This document shows, piece by piece, positions 17,696 through 25,906 of a stretch of DNA of 64,000 nt. The stretch's first letter is position 1, and every line of letters starts with the position of its first letter. The position numbers were made by a program, and so were the translations under genes. The DNA lies in assembly GCF_017315735.1 (NCBI RefSeq), contig NZ_JAFLRK010000005.1:62001-126000 (forward strand). The letters run 5' to 3'. The notes under the pieces are model-generated. The model was given only the letters and a program-made list of their open reading frames with translations, had not been told where the DNA came from and did no database searches. This DNA comes from Paracoccus shandongensis. GTDB lineage: Bacteria; Pseudomonadota; Alphaproteobacteria; Rhodobacterales; Rhodobacteraceae.

Positions 17696-18306
17696 ACAGG
17701 CTGTCCTTCCATGCCGCCCGCCTGCTGCGCGATGAGGCGGCGCTGCAATCCCTGTCGGTCCCGCAAGGCGACCTGCTGGCGGATCTCGGGGGCAAAAGGG
17801 TCGCCCTGATCGGCAATGCCCGCTCGCTGGCCGAAGGTCGCCAGGGCGCGGCCATTGACGCCGCCGACCTGGTGATCCGCATCAACCGCGCGCCCATGCC
17901 CGCGCCCGAAAGCCACGGCACGCGCACCGACTGGCTGGCCCTGGCGGTGCGCCTGCCCGACGCGGACCGCGCGCGGTTGCAGCCCGGCCGCATCCTGTGG
18001 ATGTCGCCCAAGCGTAAGCGGCTGGACTGGCGGACGGCCACCAGCCCCGGCTTCTACCTGCACCCGCTGGGGGACTATCGCGCGCTGAAGGACCGGCTTG
18101 CCGCGCCGCCCACCACGGGGGCGATGATGATCGCGCTGCTGCTGCGGTCGCGGCTGACCGGCCTGACTCTTCACGGCTTCGACTTCTTCGCCAGCGCCAG
18201 CCTGTCGGGCCGCCGCACCGCCGATCAGGTGCCCCATGACTTCGGCGCCGAGGCCGCCTGGGTCGCGGATCTGGGGCGCAGCGACGAAAGGCTGGTGCTG
18301 GCCTGA
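17692..18306 (+). CDS. Glycosyltransferase family 29-like (sialyltransferase-fold) protein
   Basis: A 204-residue protein with the order of motifs expected for GT29 enzymes. VALIGNARSL...IDAADLVIRINRAP resembles the large sialylmotif (about residues 36-70), TTGAMMIALLLRS...LTLHGFDFFAS resembles the small motif (about 138-165), and VPHDFGAEAAWVADL contains the conserved His-Glu of the very small motif. It is short compared with animal sialyltransferases, but similar short GT29 members exist in bacteria. It is the last of three overlapping genes with a GT4 enzyme and an MFS protein. Whether it transfers sialic acid or another sugar is unknown; no sialic acid synthesis gene is in the window. Confidence 0.7.
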   Translation: MNRLSFHAARLLRDEAALQSLSVPQGDLLADLGGKRVALIGNARSLAEGRQGAAIDAADLVIRINRAPMPAPESHGTRTDWLALAVRLPDADRARLQPGRILWMSPKRKRLDWRTATSPGFYLHPLGDYRALKDRLAAPPTTGAMMIALLLRSRLTGLTLHGFDFFASASLSGRRTADQVPHDFGAEAAWVADLGRSDERLVLA

Positions 18307-18379
18307 CCCCTTTTCCCTTCCCCTGCGCCCATGCTTGCGCTAAACGCCCCTGACCGCCAGAAAAGGGAGTCCCAAGGAG

Positions 18380-19402
18380 ATGGGTTACAAAGTCGTCGTC
18401 GCAGGCGCCACCGGCAACGTGGGCCGCGAAATGCTGAACATCCTCGATGAACGCATGTTCCCCGTGGACGAGATTGCCGCGCTGGCCTCGCGCCGGTCGC
18501 AGGGCACCGAGGTCAGCTTTGGCGACAAGACCATCAAGGTGAAGGACATCGAGCAGTTCGACTTCACCGGCTGGGACATCGCGCTGTTCGCCATCGGATC
18601 GGACGCGACCAAGGTCCACGCCCCCCGCGCGGCTGCCGCGGGCTGCGTGGTGATCGACAACAGTTCCCTGTATCGCTACGACCCCGAGATCCCGCTGATC
18701 GTGCCCGAGGTGAACCCGGACGCGGTCCACGACTACAAGAACAAGATGATCATCGCGAACCCCAACTGCTCGACCGCGCAGATGGTGGTGGCGCTGAAGC
18801 CGCTGCATGACCGCGCGCGCATCAAGCGGGTCGTCGTCTCCACCTACCAGTCCGTGTCCGGCGCGGGCAAGGAAGGCATGGACGAGCTGTGGGACCAGAC
18901 CAAGGGCATGTATGTCCCGGGCCAGGAGGTCGCGGCCAAGAAGTTCCAGAAGCAGATCGCCTTCAACGTGATCCCGCAGATCGACGTGTTCCTCGACAGC
19001 GGCGACACCAAGGAGGAATGGAAAATGGTGGCCGAGACGAAGAAGATCCTCGACCCCGCCATCAAGGTTACGGCGACCTGCGTGCGGGTGCCGGTCTTCG
19101 TGGGTCATTCCGAATCCATCAACATCGAGTTCGAGGATTTCCTGGACGAGGACGAGGCCCGCGACATCCTGCGCGAGGCGCCGGGCATCCTGGTCGTCGA
19201 CAAGCGCGAGCCGGGCGGATACACGACCCCGGTCGAATGCGTGGGCGATTTCGCGACCTTCGTCAGCCGCATCCGCCAGGACGTGACGGTGGAAAACGGC
19301 CTGAACCTGTGGTGCGTCAGCGACAACCTGCGCAAGGGCGCGGCGCTGAACGCGGTGCAGATCGCCGAACTGCTGGGCAACCGCGTCCTGAAGAAGGGCT
19401 GA
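18380..19402 (+). CDS. asd: Aspartate-semialdehyde dehydrogenase
   Basis: A 340-residue NADP-dependent enzyme that makes aspartate semialdehyde from aspartyl phosphate, the branch point to lysine/diaminopimelate, threonine and methionine. The N-terminus VVVAGATGNVGREMLNIL binds NADP. The catalytic cysteine is in ANPNCSTAQM (about Cys130), and FVGHSESINIEF carries the active-site His region. AAGGAG lies upstream of the ATG. The length is standard. It has its own 70-base upstream gap after the glycosyltransferase operon and is followed after 3 bases by a dedA-type gene. dapD, the later lysine/diaminopimelate step, is also in this window at 31.8 kb. Confidence 0.96.
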   Translation: MGYKVVVAGATGNVGREMLNILDERMFPVDEIAALASRRSQGTEVSFGDKTIKVKDIEQFDFTGWDIALFAIGSDATKVHAPRAAAAGCVVIDNSSLYRYDPEIPLIVPEVNPDAVHDYKNKMIIANPNCSTAQMVVALKPLHDRARIKRVVVSTYQSVSGAGKEGMDELWDQTKGMYVPGQEVAAKKFQKQIAFNVIPQIDVFLDSGDTKEEWKMVAETKKILDPAIKVTATCVRVPVFVGHSESINIEFEDFLDEDEARDILREAPGILVVDKREPGGYTTPVECVGDFATFVSRIRQDVTVENGLNLWCVSDNLRKGAALNAVQIAELLGNRVLKKG

Positions 19403-19405
19403 TCG

Positions 19406-20005
19406 GTGTTCGACTGGATCACCGGCTTTCTGGAAGGCGGCGGGGCATGGGCCATCGCCGCCCTGATGCTGCTGGAAAACGTCTTTCCGCCGATCCCGTC
19501 CGAACTGATCATGCCGCTGGCGGGCTTCAACGCCGCGCGCGGCGGCACGCCCCTGTGGCTGGCGATCCTGGCCGGAGGCCTTGGGTCGCTGGCGGGCGCC
19601 TACCTGTGGTATCTGGCAGGCCGTGCCGTGGGGGCGCACCGGATGCGCCGCCTGATCGCGCGGCACGGCCGCTGGCTGACCACCACCCCGTCCGAGTTCG
19701 AGCAGGCCGAGGCCTGGTTCCACCGCCACGGCCGCGCCGTGGTCTTCTTCGGGCGCTTCGTTCCCACGGTGCGCACGCTGATCTCGATCCCCGCCGGGAT
19801 CGAGCGAATGCCGCAGGGGCAGTTCCTGCTTTACACCGCGCTTGGCAGCTTCATCTGGTCGGGCGGGCTGGCGCTGGCGGGATACCTGCTGGAAGACCAG
19901 TACGAACGGGTCGAACACTGGGTCAACCCGGTGTCCACGGCGGTCGTGGTCGGCATCGTCGCGCTGTATCTGTGGCGCGTGATCCGCTGGAAGCCCGACG
20001 CCTGA
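19406..20005 (+). CDS. DedA family membrane protein
   Basis: A 199-residue SNARE-associated/DedA protein starting at GTG 19406, only 3 bases after asd. Features of the family are ENVFPPIPSELIMPLAGF near residue 25, the glycine-rich LGSLAGAYLWYLAGRAVG, a re-entrant FFGRFVPTVRTLISIPAGIE with conserved Arg, and LLYTALGSFIWSGGLALAGY. These proteins are thought to move undecaprenyl phosphate or phospholipids across the inner membrane and affect envelope stress and pH tolerance. The gene is probably co-transcribed with asd. The exact cargo is not known. Confidence 0.9.
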   Translation: MFDWITGFLEGGGAWAIAALMLLENVFPPIPSELIMPLAGFNAARGGTPLWLAILAGGLGSLAGAYLWYLAGRAVGAHRMRRLIARHGRWLTTTPSEFEQAEAWFHRHGRAVVFFGRFVPTVRTLISIPAGIERMPQGQFLLYTALGSFIWSGGLALAGYLLEDQYERVEHWVNPVSTAVVVGIVALYLWRVIRWKPDA

Positions 20006-20011
20006 CCGGCG

Positions 20012-20392
20012 TCACATCATGCGGTCCACCACGGCGGACCGCACGGTGCCCGCCGCGCCGAACAGCGCATCCACATGGGCGGCATCCATCGCATTGCCGG
20101 CCCGGTCGAACAGGGCAACATTGCCGTCGCCATCGGCCGACAGCAGGCGGCCATGGGTCTTGTGCGTCAGATCGAAGGCGCTCAGCTTGACCGACTCGTC
20201 CTCCCCGCGTTCCACCGGCGTGCCGGTGACGGCGAAGTCGCGTTTCAGCAAGGCCTGTGTGACGGCAGGCGCAAACCTGCCGCTACATTCGATGAAATTT
20301 GAATCCTGTCCCTTGGCAATGGGAACGCGGTCGCGAACGAAGGGCAGGACGGTTGTCCCATGGACCGGACGACATCCGGATCCATGTCCCAC
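20012..20392 (-). CDS. Hypothetical protein (126 aa, uncertain)
   Basis: A minus-strand frame between the ends of the dedA-type gene and the carbonic anhydrase gene. The C-terminal two thirds (LSAFDLTHKTHGRLLSADGD, NVALFDRAGN, DAAHVDALFGAAG) have the composition of a real globular protein, while the first 35 residues look like noise, so the true start may be internal or the gene may be a fragment. No motif or family is recognised. There is no good ribosome binding site at ATG 20392. It is listed because nothing else explains these 430 bases. Confidence 0.35.
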   Translation of the reverse strand: MGHGSGCRPVHGTTVLPFVRDRVPIAKGQDSNFIECSGRFAPAVTQALLKRDFAVTGTPVERGEDESVKLSAFDLTHKTHGRLLSADGDGNVALFDRAGNAMDAAHVDALFGAAGTVRSAVVDRMM

Positions 20393-20434
20393 CCCGGCGG
20401 ACAGGCGCGGGATCCCGGACCCCGCGCGTCCCGG

Positions 20435-21082
20435 TCAGACCTCGACCCAGGCCTTGCCGCCGTCGATGGCCTGGACCAGCGTGCCCTCGCTGATGTCATG
20501 GACCAGGCCGTGGATCGACATCTGCCCTGATTCGACCGCCGCGCGGACAAAGGGGAAGGTCATCAGGTTCTCGATGGACACCAGCACGGCCTCGCGCTCC
20601 AGCGCGGCGATCTGCCGGTCCTCGGGCAGATCCTTCACGCGGTCATAGCCGGGGCGCAGGACATCCATCCAGCGGCCGACGAAGCTGGTCTTTTCCTCAA
20701 GCTCGGGGGCATGGCCGGAACACATGGCATGGCAGCCCGCGACGCCGCCGCAGCTGGTATGGCCCACCACGATCAGATGCGCGACCTTCAGCGCCTGCAC
20801 CGCGTATTCGACCGCGGCCGAGGTGCCGTGCTGCAACCCGTCGGGCGCATAGGGCGGCACCAGGTTGGCGATGTTGCGGTGGATGAAGAACTCGCCCGAA
20901 TCCGCGCCGAAGATGCTGGTGACGTGGACGCGCGAATCGCAGCAGGAAATCACCATGGCGCGCGGGCGCTGCCCGTCGGTGGCCAGGCGGCGATACCAGG
21001 CGCTGTTTTCGGAATAGGACGTGGCCCGCCAGCCATGGAAGCGGCCGACCAGGTATTGCGGCAGGGGGCGGATGTTCTGCAT
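20435..21082 (-). CDS. Beta-class carbonic anhydrase
   Basis: A 215-residue zinc enzyme interconverting CO2 and bicarbonate. Zinc ligands are visible as Cys48 in ISCCDSRV (with the Asp-Arg dyad D49/R51), and His108 and Cys111 in VVGHTSCGGV. FFIHRNIANLVPP and GTSAAVEYAVQAL are typical of the beta class. GAGAGGTGAG stands before the ATG. The gene is alone, with the cbb operon 22 kb away. It probably supplies bicarbonate for carboxylases, including carbamoyl phosphate synthase (carB is in the window), and may help feed CO2 to RuBisCO. Confidence 0.94.
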   Translation of the reverse strand: MQNIRPLPQYLVGRFHGWRATSYSENSAWYRRLATDGQRPRAMVISCCDSRVHVTSIFGADSGEFFIHRNIANLVPPYAPDGLQHGTSAAVEYAVQALKVAHLIVVGHTSCGGVAGCHAMCSGHAPELEEKTSFVGRWMDVLRPGYDRVKDLPEDRQIAALEREAVLVSIENLMTFPFVRAAVESGQMSIHGLVHDISEGTLVQAIDGGKAWVEV

Positions 21083-21221
21083 GTCTCACCTCTCTTGTCC
21101 CGCCGGTTGATAGGCGGTGATTGAGACAAATTCGAGCGATTTCTTGCGGCCGCGGCAAGCCTTTCTTCACCGCGGCAGGGCATGGTGTCGGAACTGGACG
21201 TGCAAGGCGAAGGTAAGGCAG

Positions 21222-21599
21222 ATGGCACAGATCACGGCATTGGCCGTTTCCGAACCCGTGCGGGTCGATTCCCGCCGGGTGGGCGATATCGTGACCGAAC
21301 TGGGCGAGACGGCGGCGCAGAACGTCATCGGGCTGGCCCTGGAACAGCTGGCGGGCGCGCTGACATCCACCGACAAGGCCATCCGCGACTCTGATCTGGC
21401 CGAGGCCGTGCGCCAATGCGACCTTCTGGCGCGGCTGGCCTGGCAGATCGGGCTTCTGTCGCTGGCGGGCGTAGCCATGGATCTGGGCGGCTGCGCGGAA
21501 AAGCGCGACCCGGTCGCCCTTGGCGCCATCCATGCGCGCCTGATGCGGGTCGGCAACCGCTCGCTGACGGCGATCTGGGACCGCGCCGGGCTTGGCTAG
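21222..21599 (+). CDS. Conserved-looking hypothetical protein (125 aa)
   Basis: Start ATG 21222 (MAQITALAVSEPVRVD) follows AAGGTAAGG at good spacing. The product is almost entirely helical and alanine/leucine-rich: VGDIVTELGETAAQNVIGLA, then LEQLAGALTSTDKAIR, then a stretch with ARLAWQIGLLSLAGVAMDLG. It could be a small four-helix bundle, and has no signal peptide or clear membrane span. I do not recognise the family. It stands alone, divergent from the carbonic anhydrase gene and 57 bases before the aminopeptidase gene. Good codon use and ribosome site make it likely to be real. Confidence 0.65.
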   Translation: MAQITALAVSEPVRVDSRRVGDIVTELGETAAQNVIGLALEQLAGALTSTDKAIRDSDLAEAVRQCDLLARLAWQIGLLSLAGVAMDLGGCAEKRDPVALGAIHARLMRVGNRSLTAIWDRAGLG

Positions 21600-21656
21600 G
21601 GTTGCGGGCGCAAGCGCAGGCTGTAGTCTGGCGCCCGGACAGACAAGGACAGCCCC

Positions 21657-23021
21657 ATGATCCCCGACTTCGCCCCCCCGTCCGCCGATGCCCTGCCGCT
21701 CTGGGCCGTGTGGAAGGGCGACCCCCTGGCCGACCAGGCAGGCCCCTGGCCCGCTGCCAGCGGCTTTTCCGCCAAGGCGGGCGAGATTTGCCTTTTGCCC
21801 AATGCCTCGGGCGGGCTGGCGGGGGCCTTCCTGGGGCTTGGCGACCGCGCACAGGCGGGCCGCCAGCGATTCATGCTGGCCCATGCGGCCGCCCTGCCGC
21901 CGGGCACCTGGCGCCCCATCCTGCCCGAGGGCCTTGACCGGGACGAGGCCGCGCTGGCGCTGCTGCTGGGCCAGTACCGCTTCATCCGCTACAAGGGCAG
22001 CCCTTATTCCGGCCCGCAGTTCACCTGCCCGGAAGGCATTGACGCCGCCCATGTCCGCGCGCTTGCGGCGGGAGAGTTCCTGGCCCGCGACCTGATCAAC
22101 ACCCCCGCCAACGACATGGGCCCCATCGACCTGGAAGCCGCCGCCCGCGCCCTGGCGGGCGAGATCGGGGCCGCGATCACCGTCACCACCGGCCCGGACC
22201 TGCTGGCCGCGAACCTGCCGATGATCCACGCGGTGGGCCGCGCGGCGGAACAGGCCCCGCGCCTGATCGACATCCGCCTGGGTGATTCCGGGCCGCGCCT
22301 GACGCTGGTCGGCAAGGGCGTCTGCTTCGATACCGGCGGGCTGGACATCAAGCCGTCCGCGTCCATGCTGCTGATGAAAAAGGACATGGGCGGGGCGGCC
22401 ACCGCGCTTGGGCTGCTGCGGATGCTGGCACTGACGGGCGCGGCGGACCGGATGCGGATCCGGGTGCTGCTGCCGGTGGTGGAGAACAGCGTCTCGGCCG
22501 CGTCTTTCCGGCCCGGCGACGTGCTGACCAGCCGCAAGGGCCTGACGGTCGAGGTGAACAACACCGATGCCGAAGGCCGGCTGATCCTGGCCGATGCGCT
22601 GGCCTTGGGGGCCGAGGAAGCGCCCGAGCTGATGATCTCGCTGGCGACGCTGACAGGGGCGGCGCGGGTGGCGCTTGGCCCCGACCTGCCGCCCTTTTAT
22701 TGCGACGACGACGCCACGGCGGATGCGCTGTCCCGGGCGGCGATAGCGGTGCGCGATCCCTTGTGGCGGATGCCCTTCTGGGACGGCTATGAGGCGCAGA
22801 TCGAGCCCGCGATTGCCGATCTGGACAACGCCCCCTCGGGCGGCATGGCCGGGTCGATCACCGCCGCGCTGTTCCTGCGCCGCTTTGCCGAAGGCGCCGG
22901 GCGTTACGTCCACATGGACATCTATGGCTGGCAGCCGGCCGCCGCGCCGGGCCGTCCCAAGGGCGGCGCGGGCCAGGGGGCGCGGGCGATCCTGGCCGCC
23001 CTGCCGCAGATCCTGCCATGA
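21657..23021 (+). CDS. Leucyl aminopeptidase family M17
   Basis: A 454-residue M17 metallopeptidase that removes N-terminal residues from cytoplasmic peptides. The diagnostic signature NTDAEGRLILADAL (two-zinc site) is at about residue 302. Earlier zinc/catalytic blocks GKGVCFDTGGLDIKP and LMKKDMGGAATALG are intact, as is FYCDDD...PLWRMPFW near the end. The N-terminal domain is shorter and less conserved than in PepA, which fits the PepA-like 'leucyl aminopeptidase family' group common in alphaproteobacteria. CAAGGA precedes the ATG. The stop overlaps the next start (ATGA), coupling it to an NlpC/P60 gene, an arrangement suggesting a shared role in peptide or murein turnover. Confidence 0.92.
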   Translation: MIPDFAPPSADALPLWAVWKGDPLADQAGPWPAASGFSAKAGEICLLPNASGGLAGAFLGLGDRAQAGRQRFMLAHAAALPPGTWRPILPEGLDRDEAALALLLGQYRFIRYKGSPYSGPQFTCPEGIDAAHVRALAAGEFLARDLINTPANDMGPIDLEAAARALAGEIGAAITVTTGPDLLAANLPMIHAVGRAAEQAPRLIDIRLGDSGPRLTLVGKGVCFDTGGLDIKPSASMLLMKKDMGGAATALGLLRMLALTGAADRMRIRVLLPVVENSVSAASFRPGDVLTSRKGLTVEVNNTDAEGRLILADALALGAEEAPELMISLATLTGAARVALGPDLPPFYCDDDATADALSRAAIAVRDPLWRMPFWDGYEAQIEPAIADLDNAPSGGMAGSITAALFLRRFAEGAGRYVHMDIYGWQPAAAPGRPKGGAGQGARAILAALPQILP

Positions 23022-23860
23022 CGCTGGACCGCCGCCTGACGCCCGCGACCGACCGCGTGGCCCTGGAAAGCCTGGCGGGCGTGATCGAGCGTCCGGCCTA
23101 TACCCCCGGCCATCCCGCCCGGCTGGCCGTGCCCCTGGCCGACCTGATGACCGCGCCCGATGGCCGCCGCGACCGGCAGGTCAATTTCGGCGCGGACCTG
23201 ACGGTGATCGAGACGCGAGGCGACTGGTGCTTCGTGCAGGCGGCGCTTGACGGCTATTGCGGCTGGCTGCGCGGGGCCTCGCTGGGCCAGGACCTGCCGC
23301 CGATCACCCATCGCGTGACCGCGCCCGCCACCCATGTCTATCCCGCGCCCGACATGAAGCAGCCGGAACGGACCAGCCTGTCGCTGGGCGCGCGCCTGTC
23401 GGTTTCGGGGATCGAGGGGCGCTTTGCCCGGCTGGCGACCGGAGGCTTTGTGCCGGTCCAGCATATCGGCGACGGGCCTGCCACGGATCCGGTGCCGGTG
23501 GCGGAAAGCCTGGGGGGCACGCCCTATCTGTGGGGCGGCAACAGCCGGTGGGGGATCGACTGTTCGGGCCTCGTTCAGGCGGCGCTGACGGCCTGCGGCA
23601 TCCCCTGCCCCGGCGACAGCGACCTGCAGCGCGCGGCCTTCCCGGCGGCGGACAGCATCCAGCGCGGCGACCTGCTGTTCTGGCCGGGCCATGTCGCGCT
23701 GGCGACCGGGCCCGACCGGATGATCCACGCCACGGCCTTCGCCATGGCGGTGATCGCCGAGCCCATCGCGGAGGCCATGGCCCGGATCGACGCGGCAGGC
23801 GACGGCCCGTTCCTGGGCATCCGCCGCCCGCCTCTGGCGCAGCCCGCCGCCTTGGCCTAG
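23018..23860 (+). CDS. NlpC/P60 family cysteine peptidase with SH3-like domains
   Basis: A 280-residue protein. The C-terminal NlpC/P60 domain (about residues 160-275) has the catalytic Cys in WGIDCSGLVQAALTACG, the catalytic His in FWPGHVALATG, and a downstream His (MIHATAF). The N-terminal half holds two SH3-type segments (about residues 35-90 and 95-150), one ending RGDWCFVQAALDGYCGWL. Such proteins cut D-Glu-gamma-diaminopimelate bonds in murein peptides. No signal peptide is visible, so it may act on recycled muropeptides in the cytoplasm, like YkfC-type enzymes; pairing with an M17 aminopeptidase supports that. The start overlaps the previous stop by 4 bases. Confidence 0.88.
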   Translation: MTLDRRLTPATDRVALESLAGVIERPAYTPGHPARLAVPLADLMTAPDGRRDRQVNFGADLTVIETRGDWCFVQAALDGYCGWLRGASLGQDLPPITHRVTAPATHVYPAPDMKQPERTSLSLGARLSVSGIEGRFARLATGGFVPVQHIGDGPATDPVPVAESLGGTPYLWGGNSRWGIDCSGLVQAALTACGIPCPGDSDLQRAAFPAADSIQRGDLLFWPGHVALATGPDRMIHATAFAMAVIAEPIAEAMARIDAAGDGPFLGIRRPPLAQPAALA

Positions 23861-23886
23861 ACCGCCGCCAAAAGGAGTTGCGGCCC

Positions 23887-24765
23887 ATGTTCACCGTTTC
23901 GCTGATCGCCTCGCCCCGGCGCGCCAACCTGACCAGGGATGTGGCGCAGGCCCTGGCCGACCGCTGGAAGGGTGGGCCGCTGCGCTGGCTGAACCCCGCC
24001 ATCGCGGCGGAATTCGACGTGGAGGCCCATCCCGCCGACTTCGACACTGTCTGGGCCGACTTGCAGCAACAGACGCTGGACCTGGCGATCCAGCCGACCC
24101 AGGGGCGGTGCAAGGCGATCCTGCTGGCCGACATGGATTCCACCATGATCGGGCAGGAATGCATCGACGAACTGGCCCATGTCGCGGGCGTCGGCCCCCG
24201 GGTGGCCGACATCACCGCCCGCGCCATGAACGGGGAACTGGATTTCCACGGCGCGCTGACCGAACGCGTCTCGCTGCTGGCGGGTCTCAAGGACAGCGTG
24301 ATCGCGGATGTGCTGGCCTCGCGCATCACGCTGGCCTCGGGCGGGGCGGAACTGGTGGCGACGATGCGCGCCAACGGCGGCTATGCAGCGCTGGTCTCGG
24401 GCGGCTTCACCGCCTTTACCGAGGCGATCGCCGACCGCCTGGGCTTTGACGAACACCGCGCCAACACCCTGCTGGCCGAGGGGGGACTGCTGACCGGACA
24501 TGTGGGCCTGCCGATCCTGGGCCGCGAGGCCAAGGTCGAGGCGCTGGAGGAGATCGCCGCCGCGCGCGGCCTGACCCCTGCCGATGTGATCGCGGTGGGC
24601 GACGGCGCGAACGACCTGGGCATGATCCAGCTGGCCGGAACCGGGGTGGCGCTGCACGCCAAGCCGGCTGTCGCGGCGCAGGCGCCCATCCGCATCAACC
24701 ACGGCGACCTGACGGCGCTTCTGTATCTGCAAGGCTACTCCGCCCGCGACTTCGTCACGGGCTGA
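23887..24765 (+). CDS. serB: Phosphoserine phosphatase
   Basis: A 292-residue HAD phosphatase, the last step of serine synthesis. ATG 23887 follows AAGGAG; the frame is open far upstream, but only because it shadows the preceding gene. Residues 1-75 are the small N-terminal regulatory-like domain. The nucleophile motif is ILLADMDSTMIGQE (Asp82 and Asp84), motif II is ALVSGGFTAFT, the Lys motif is LGREAKVEAL and motif IV is IAVGDGANDLGMI. All catalytic residues are present. Its 3' end overlaps by 11 bases with the convergent nitronate monooxygenase gene. Confidence 0.95.
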   Translation: MFTVSLIASPRRANLTRDVAQALADRWKGGPLRWLNPAIAAEFDVEAHPADFDTVWADLQQQTLDLAIQPTQGRCKAILLADMDSTMIGQECIDELAHVAGVGPRVADITARAMNGELDFHGALTERVSLLAGLKDSVIADVLASRITLASGGAELVATMRANGGYAALVSGGFTAFTEAIADRLGFDEHRANTLLAEGGLLTGHVGLPILGREAKVEALEEIAAARGLTPADVIAVGDGANDLGMIQLAGTGVALHAKPAVAAQAPIRINHGDLTALLYLQGYSARDFVTG

Positions 24766-25756
24766 TGGCCCGCACGGTTTCCGCCGCAGGCCGCGCGACA
24801 CTGGCCGCAGCCCCGGTGCCTGCCCAGAAGGCGCCATATCCGGTGTTCCCCCGGGCCGAGGCGGCGGCGTTCAGCGCCTTGCCGAGGTCATAGGCCACCG
24901 GATAATCCGCCGCCCCCGCATCGTCGATGGCGGTAAAATCGTTGACCAGGCACCGTGCCGGCCGCCCCGAGATCGCGCGCGTCATCGCCGTCCGCCCGCC
25001 CGACAGCGCCGCGCGATGCGCAGGCGGCGCAGCAGACTCGGGCGCGCGCAGGAAGGCCGTGCCGCACTGCACGGCAACCGCGCCCGCATCCATCGCCGCC
25101 CGCGCTGCCGCCCGGTCCATGATCGCGCCCGCCGCCACGACGGGCAGGCCCAGCGGCAGCAGCGCCCGGACCAAGGCCATGTGATCCAGCCGCCGGTCCG
25201 GCCCATCGGGGTCGAAGATGCCGCGATGGCCCCCCGCCTCATGCCCCTGCGCCACGATCACGTCGAAGCCCGCCTCGCGAATCGCCGCTCCCTCGGCGGC
25301 CGAGGTCGCCGTGGCCCACAGCTTGCACCCCGCCCCTTTCAAGGCCGCGATCTGGTCCGGCCCGGGCAGGCCGAAATGGCAGCCGACAACGGCGGGTTTC
25401 TCGGCCAGCAGCATCGAGAGCATGTCGCCGTTTCCGCGAAAGCTGGGATAGATCTCGGACAAACGGGCCGGAGGCTCGGATCCGAACCGCCTGAAGGCCG
25501 GGCGCAATGTCTCGATCCACCCGGCTTCCCGGACGGGGTCGCGCCGCGCGGGCGCATGGCAGAACAGGTTCACGCCAAAGGCCCGGTCCGTCCCCTGCCG
25601 CACCGCCCGGATCGCCTTGCCTGCGCCCGCCGCATCCAGCGCGCCAAGCGCCACGAAGCCCAAGCCCCCTGCCTTGCAGACGGCCACCGCCAGTTCCGGC
25701 GTCGAGGTGCCCGCCATCGGCGCCTGCACCACCCGATGCGTCAGATCATCGAACAT
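24755..25756 (-). CDS. Nitronate monooxygenase
   Basis: A 333-residue FMN-dependent TIM-barrel protein of the NMO (2-nitropropane dioxygenase) family, which oxidises propionate-3-nitronate and similar toxic nitronates. The N-terminus has VVQAPMAGTSTPELAVAVCK; the phosphate-binding part follows at GLPVVAAGAIMD and AVQCGTAFLRAPES; VIVAQGHEAGGHRG carries the catalytic-region His. The second of two tandem ATGs (25756) is best spaced from AAAGGG; GTG 25769-25771 and ATG 25759 are alternatives. That ribosome site is part of a dispersed repeat motif. Convergent with serB. Confidence 0.88.
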   Translation of the reverse strand: MFDDLTHRVVQAPMAGTSTPELAVAVCKAGGLGFVALGALDAAGAGKAIRAVRQGTDRAFGVNLFCHAPARRDPVREAGWIETLRPAFRRFGSEPPARLSEIYPSFRGNGDMLSMLLAEKPAVVGCHFGLPGPDQIAALKGAGCKLWATATSAAEGAAIREAGFDVIVAQGHEAGGHRGIFDPDGPDRRLDHMALVRALLPLGLPVVAAGAIMDRAAARAAMDAGAVAVQCGTAFLRAPESAAPPAHRAALSGGRTAMTRAISGRPARCLVNDFTAIDDAGAADYPVAYDLGKALNAAASARGNTGYGAFWAGTGAAASVARPAAETVRAISP

Positions 25757-25762
25757 CATCGT

Positions 25763-25831
25763 CCCTTTCACTTTGGCTTCAATATCCCATGGAGCTTCGA
25801 AGCGCCCGGGAAAAGGTCCGGTGGACCTTTT
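25763..25831 (-). repeat. Dispersed composite intergenic element, copy 1
   Basis: On the minus strand this holds a hairpin with arms AAAAGGTCC/GGACCTTTT (25811-25831), then 22 bases, then GGATATT followed by CCAAAGTGAA (25763-25788) immediately before the nitronate monooxygenase start. Farther upstream (25862-25878) there is also a GGGGG/CCCCC hairpin. The same order of parts is found at 28344-28459, and shorter versions at 50467 and 57570. Confidence 0.7.
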
Positions 25832-25906
25832 TCAGCGGAGAAGGGGCCGGCAGGCCCGAATGGGGGTGTGAAACCCCCAGCCTTTACAATGCCCCGACAA
25901 AAGCGC

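Noticed and set aside
23257-24765. 502-residue version of phosphoserine phosphatase
   Set aside because: The first 210 residues shadow the NlpC/P60 gene in another frame; AAGGAG and ATG 23887 give the proper start.
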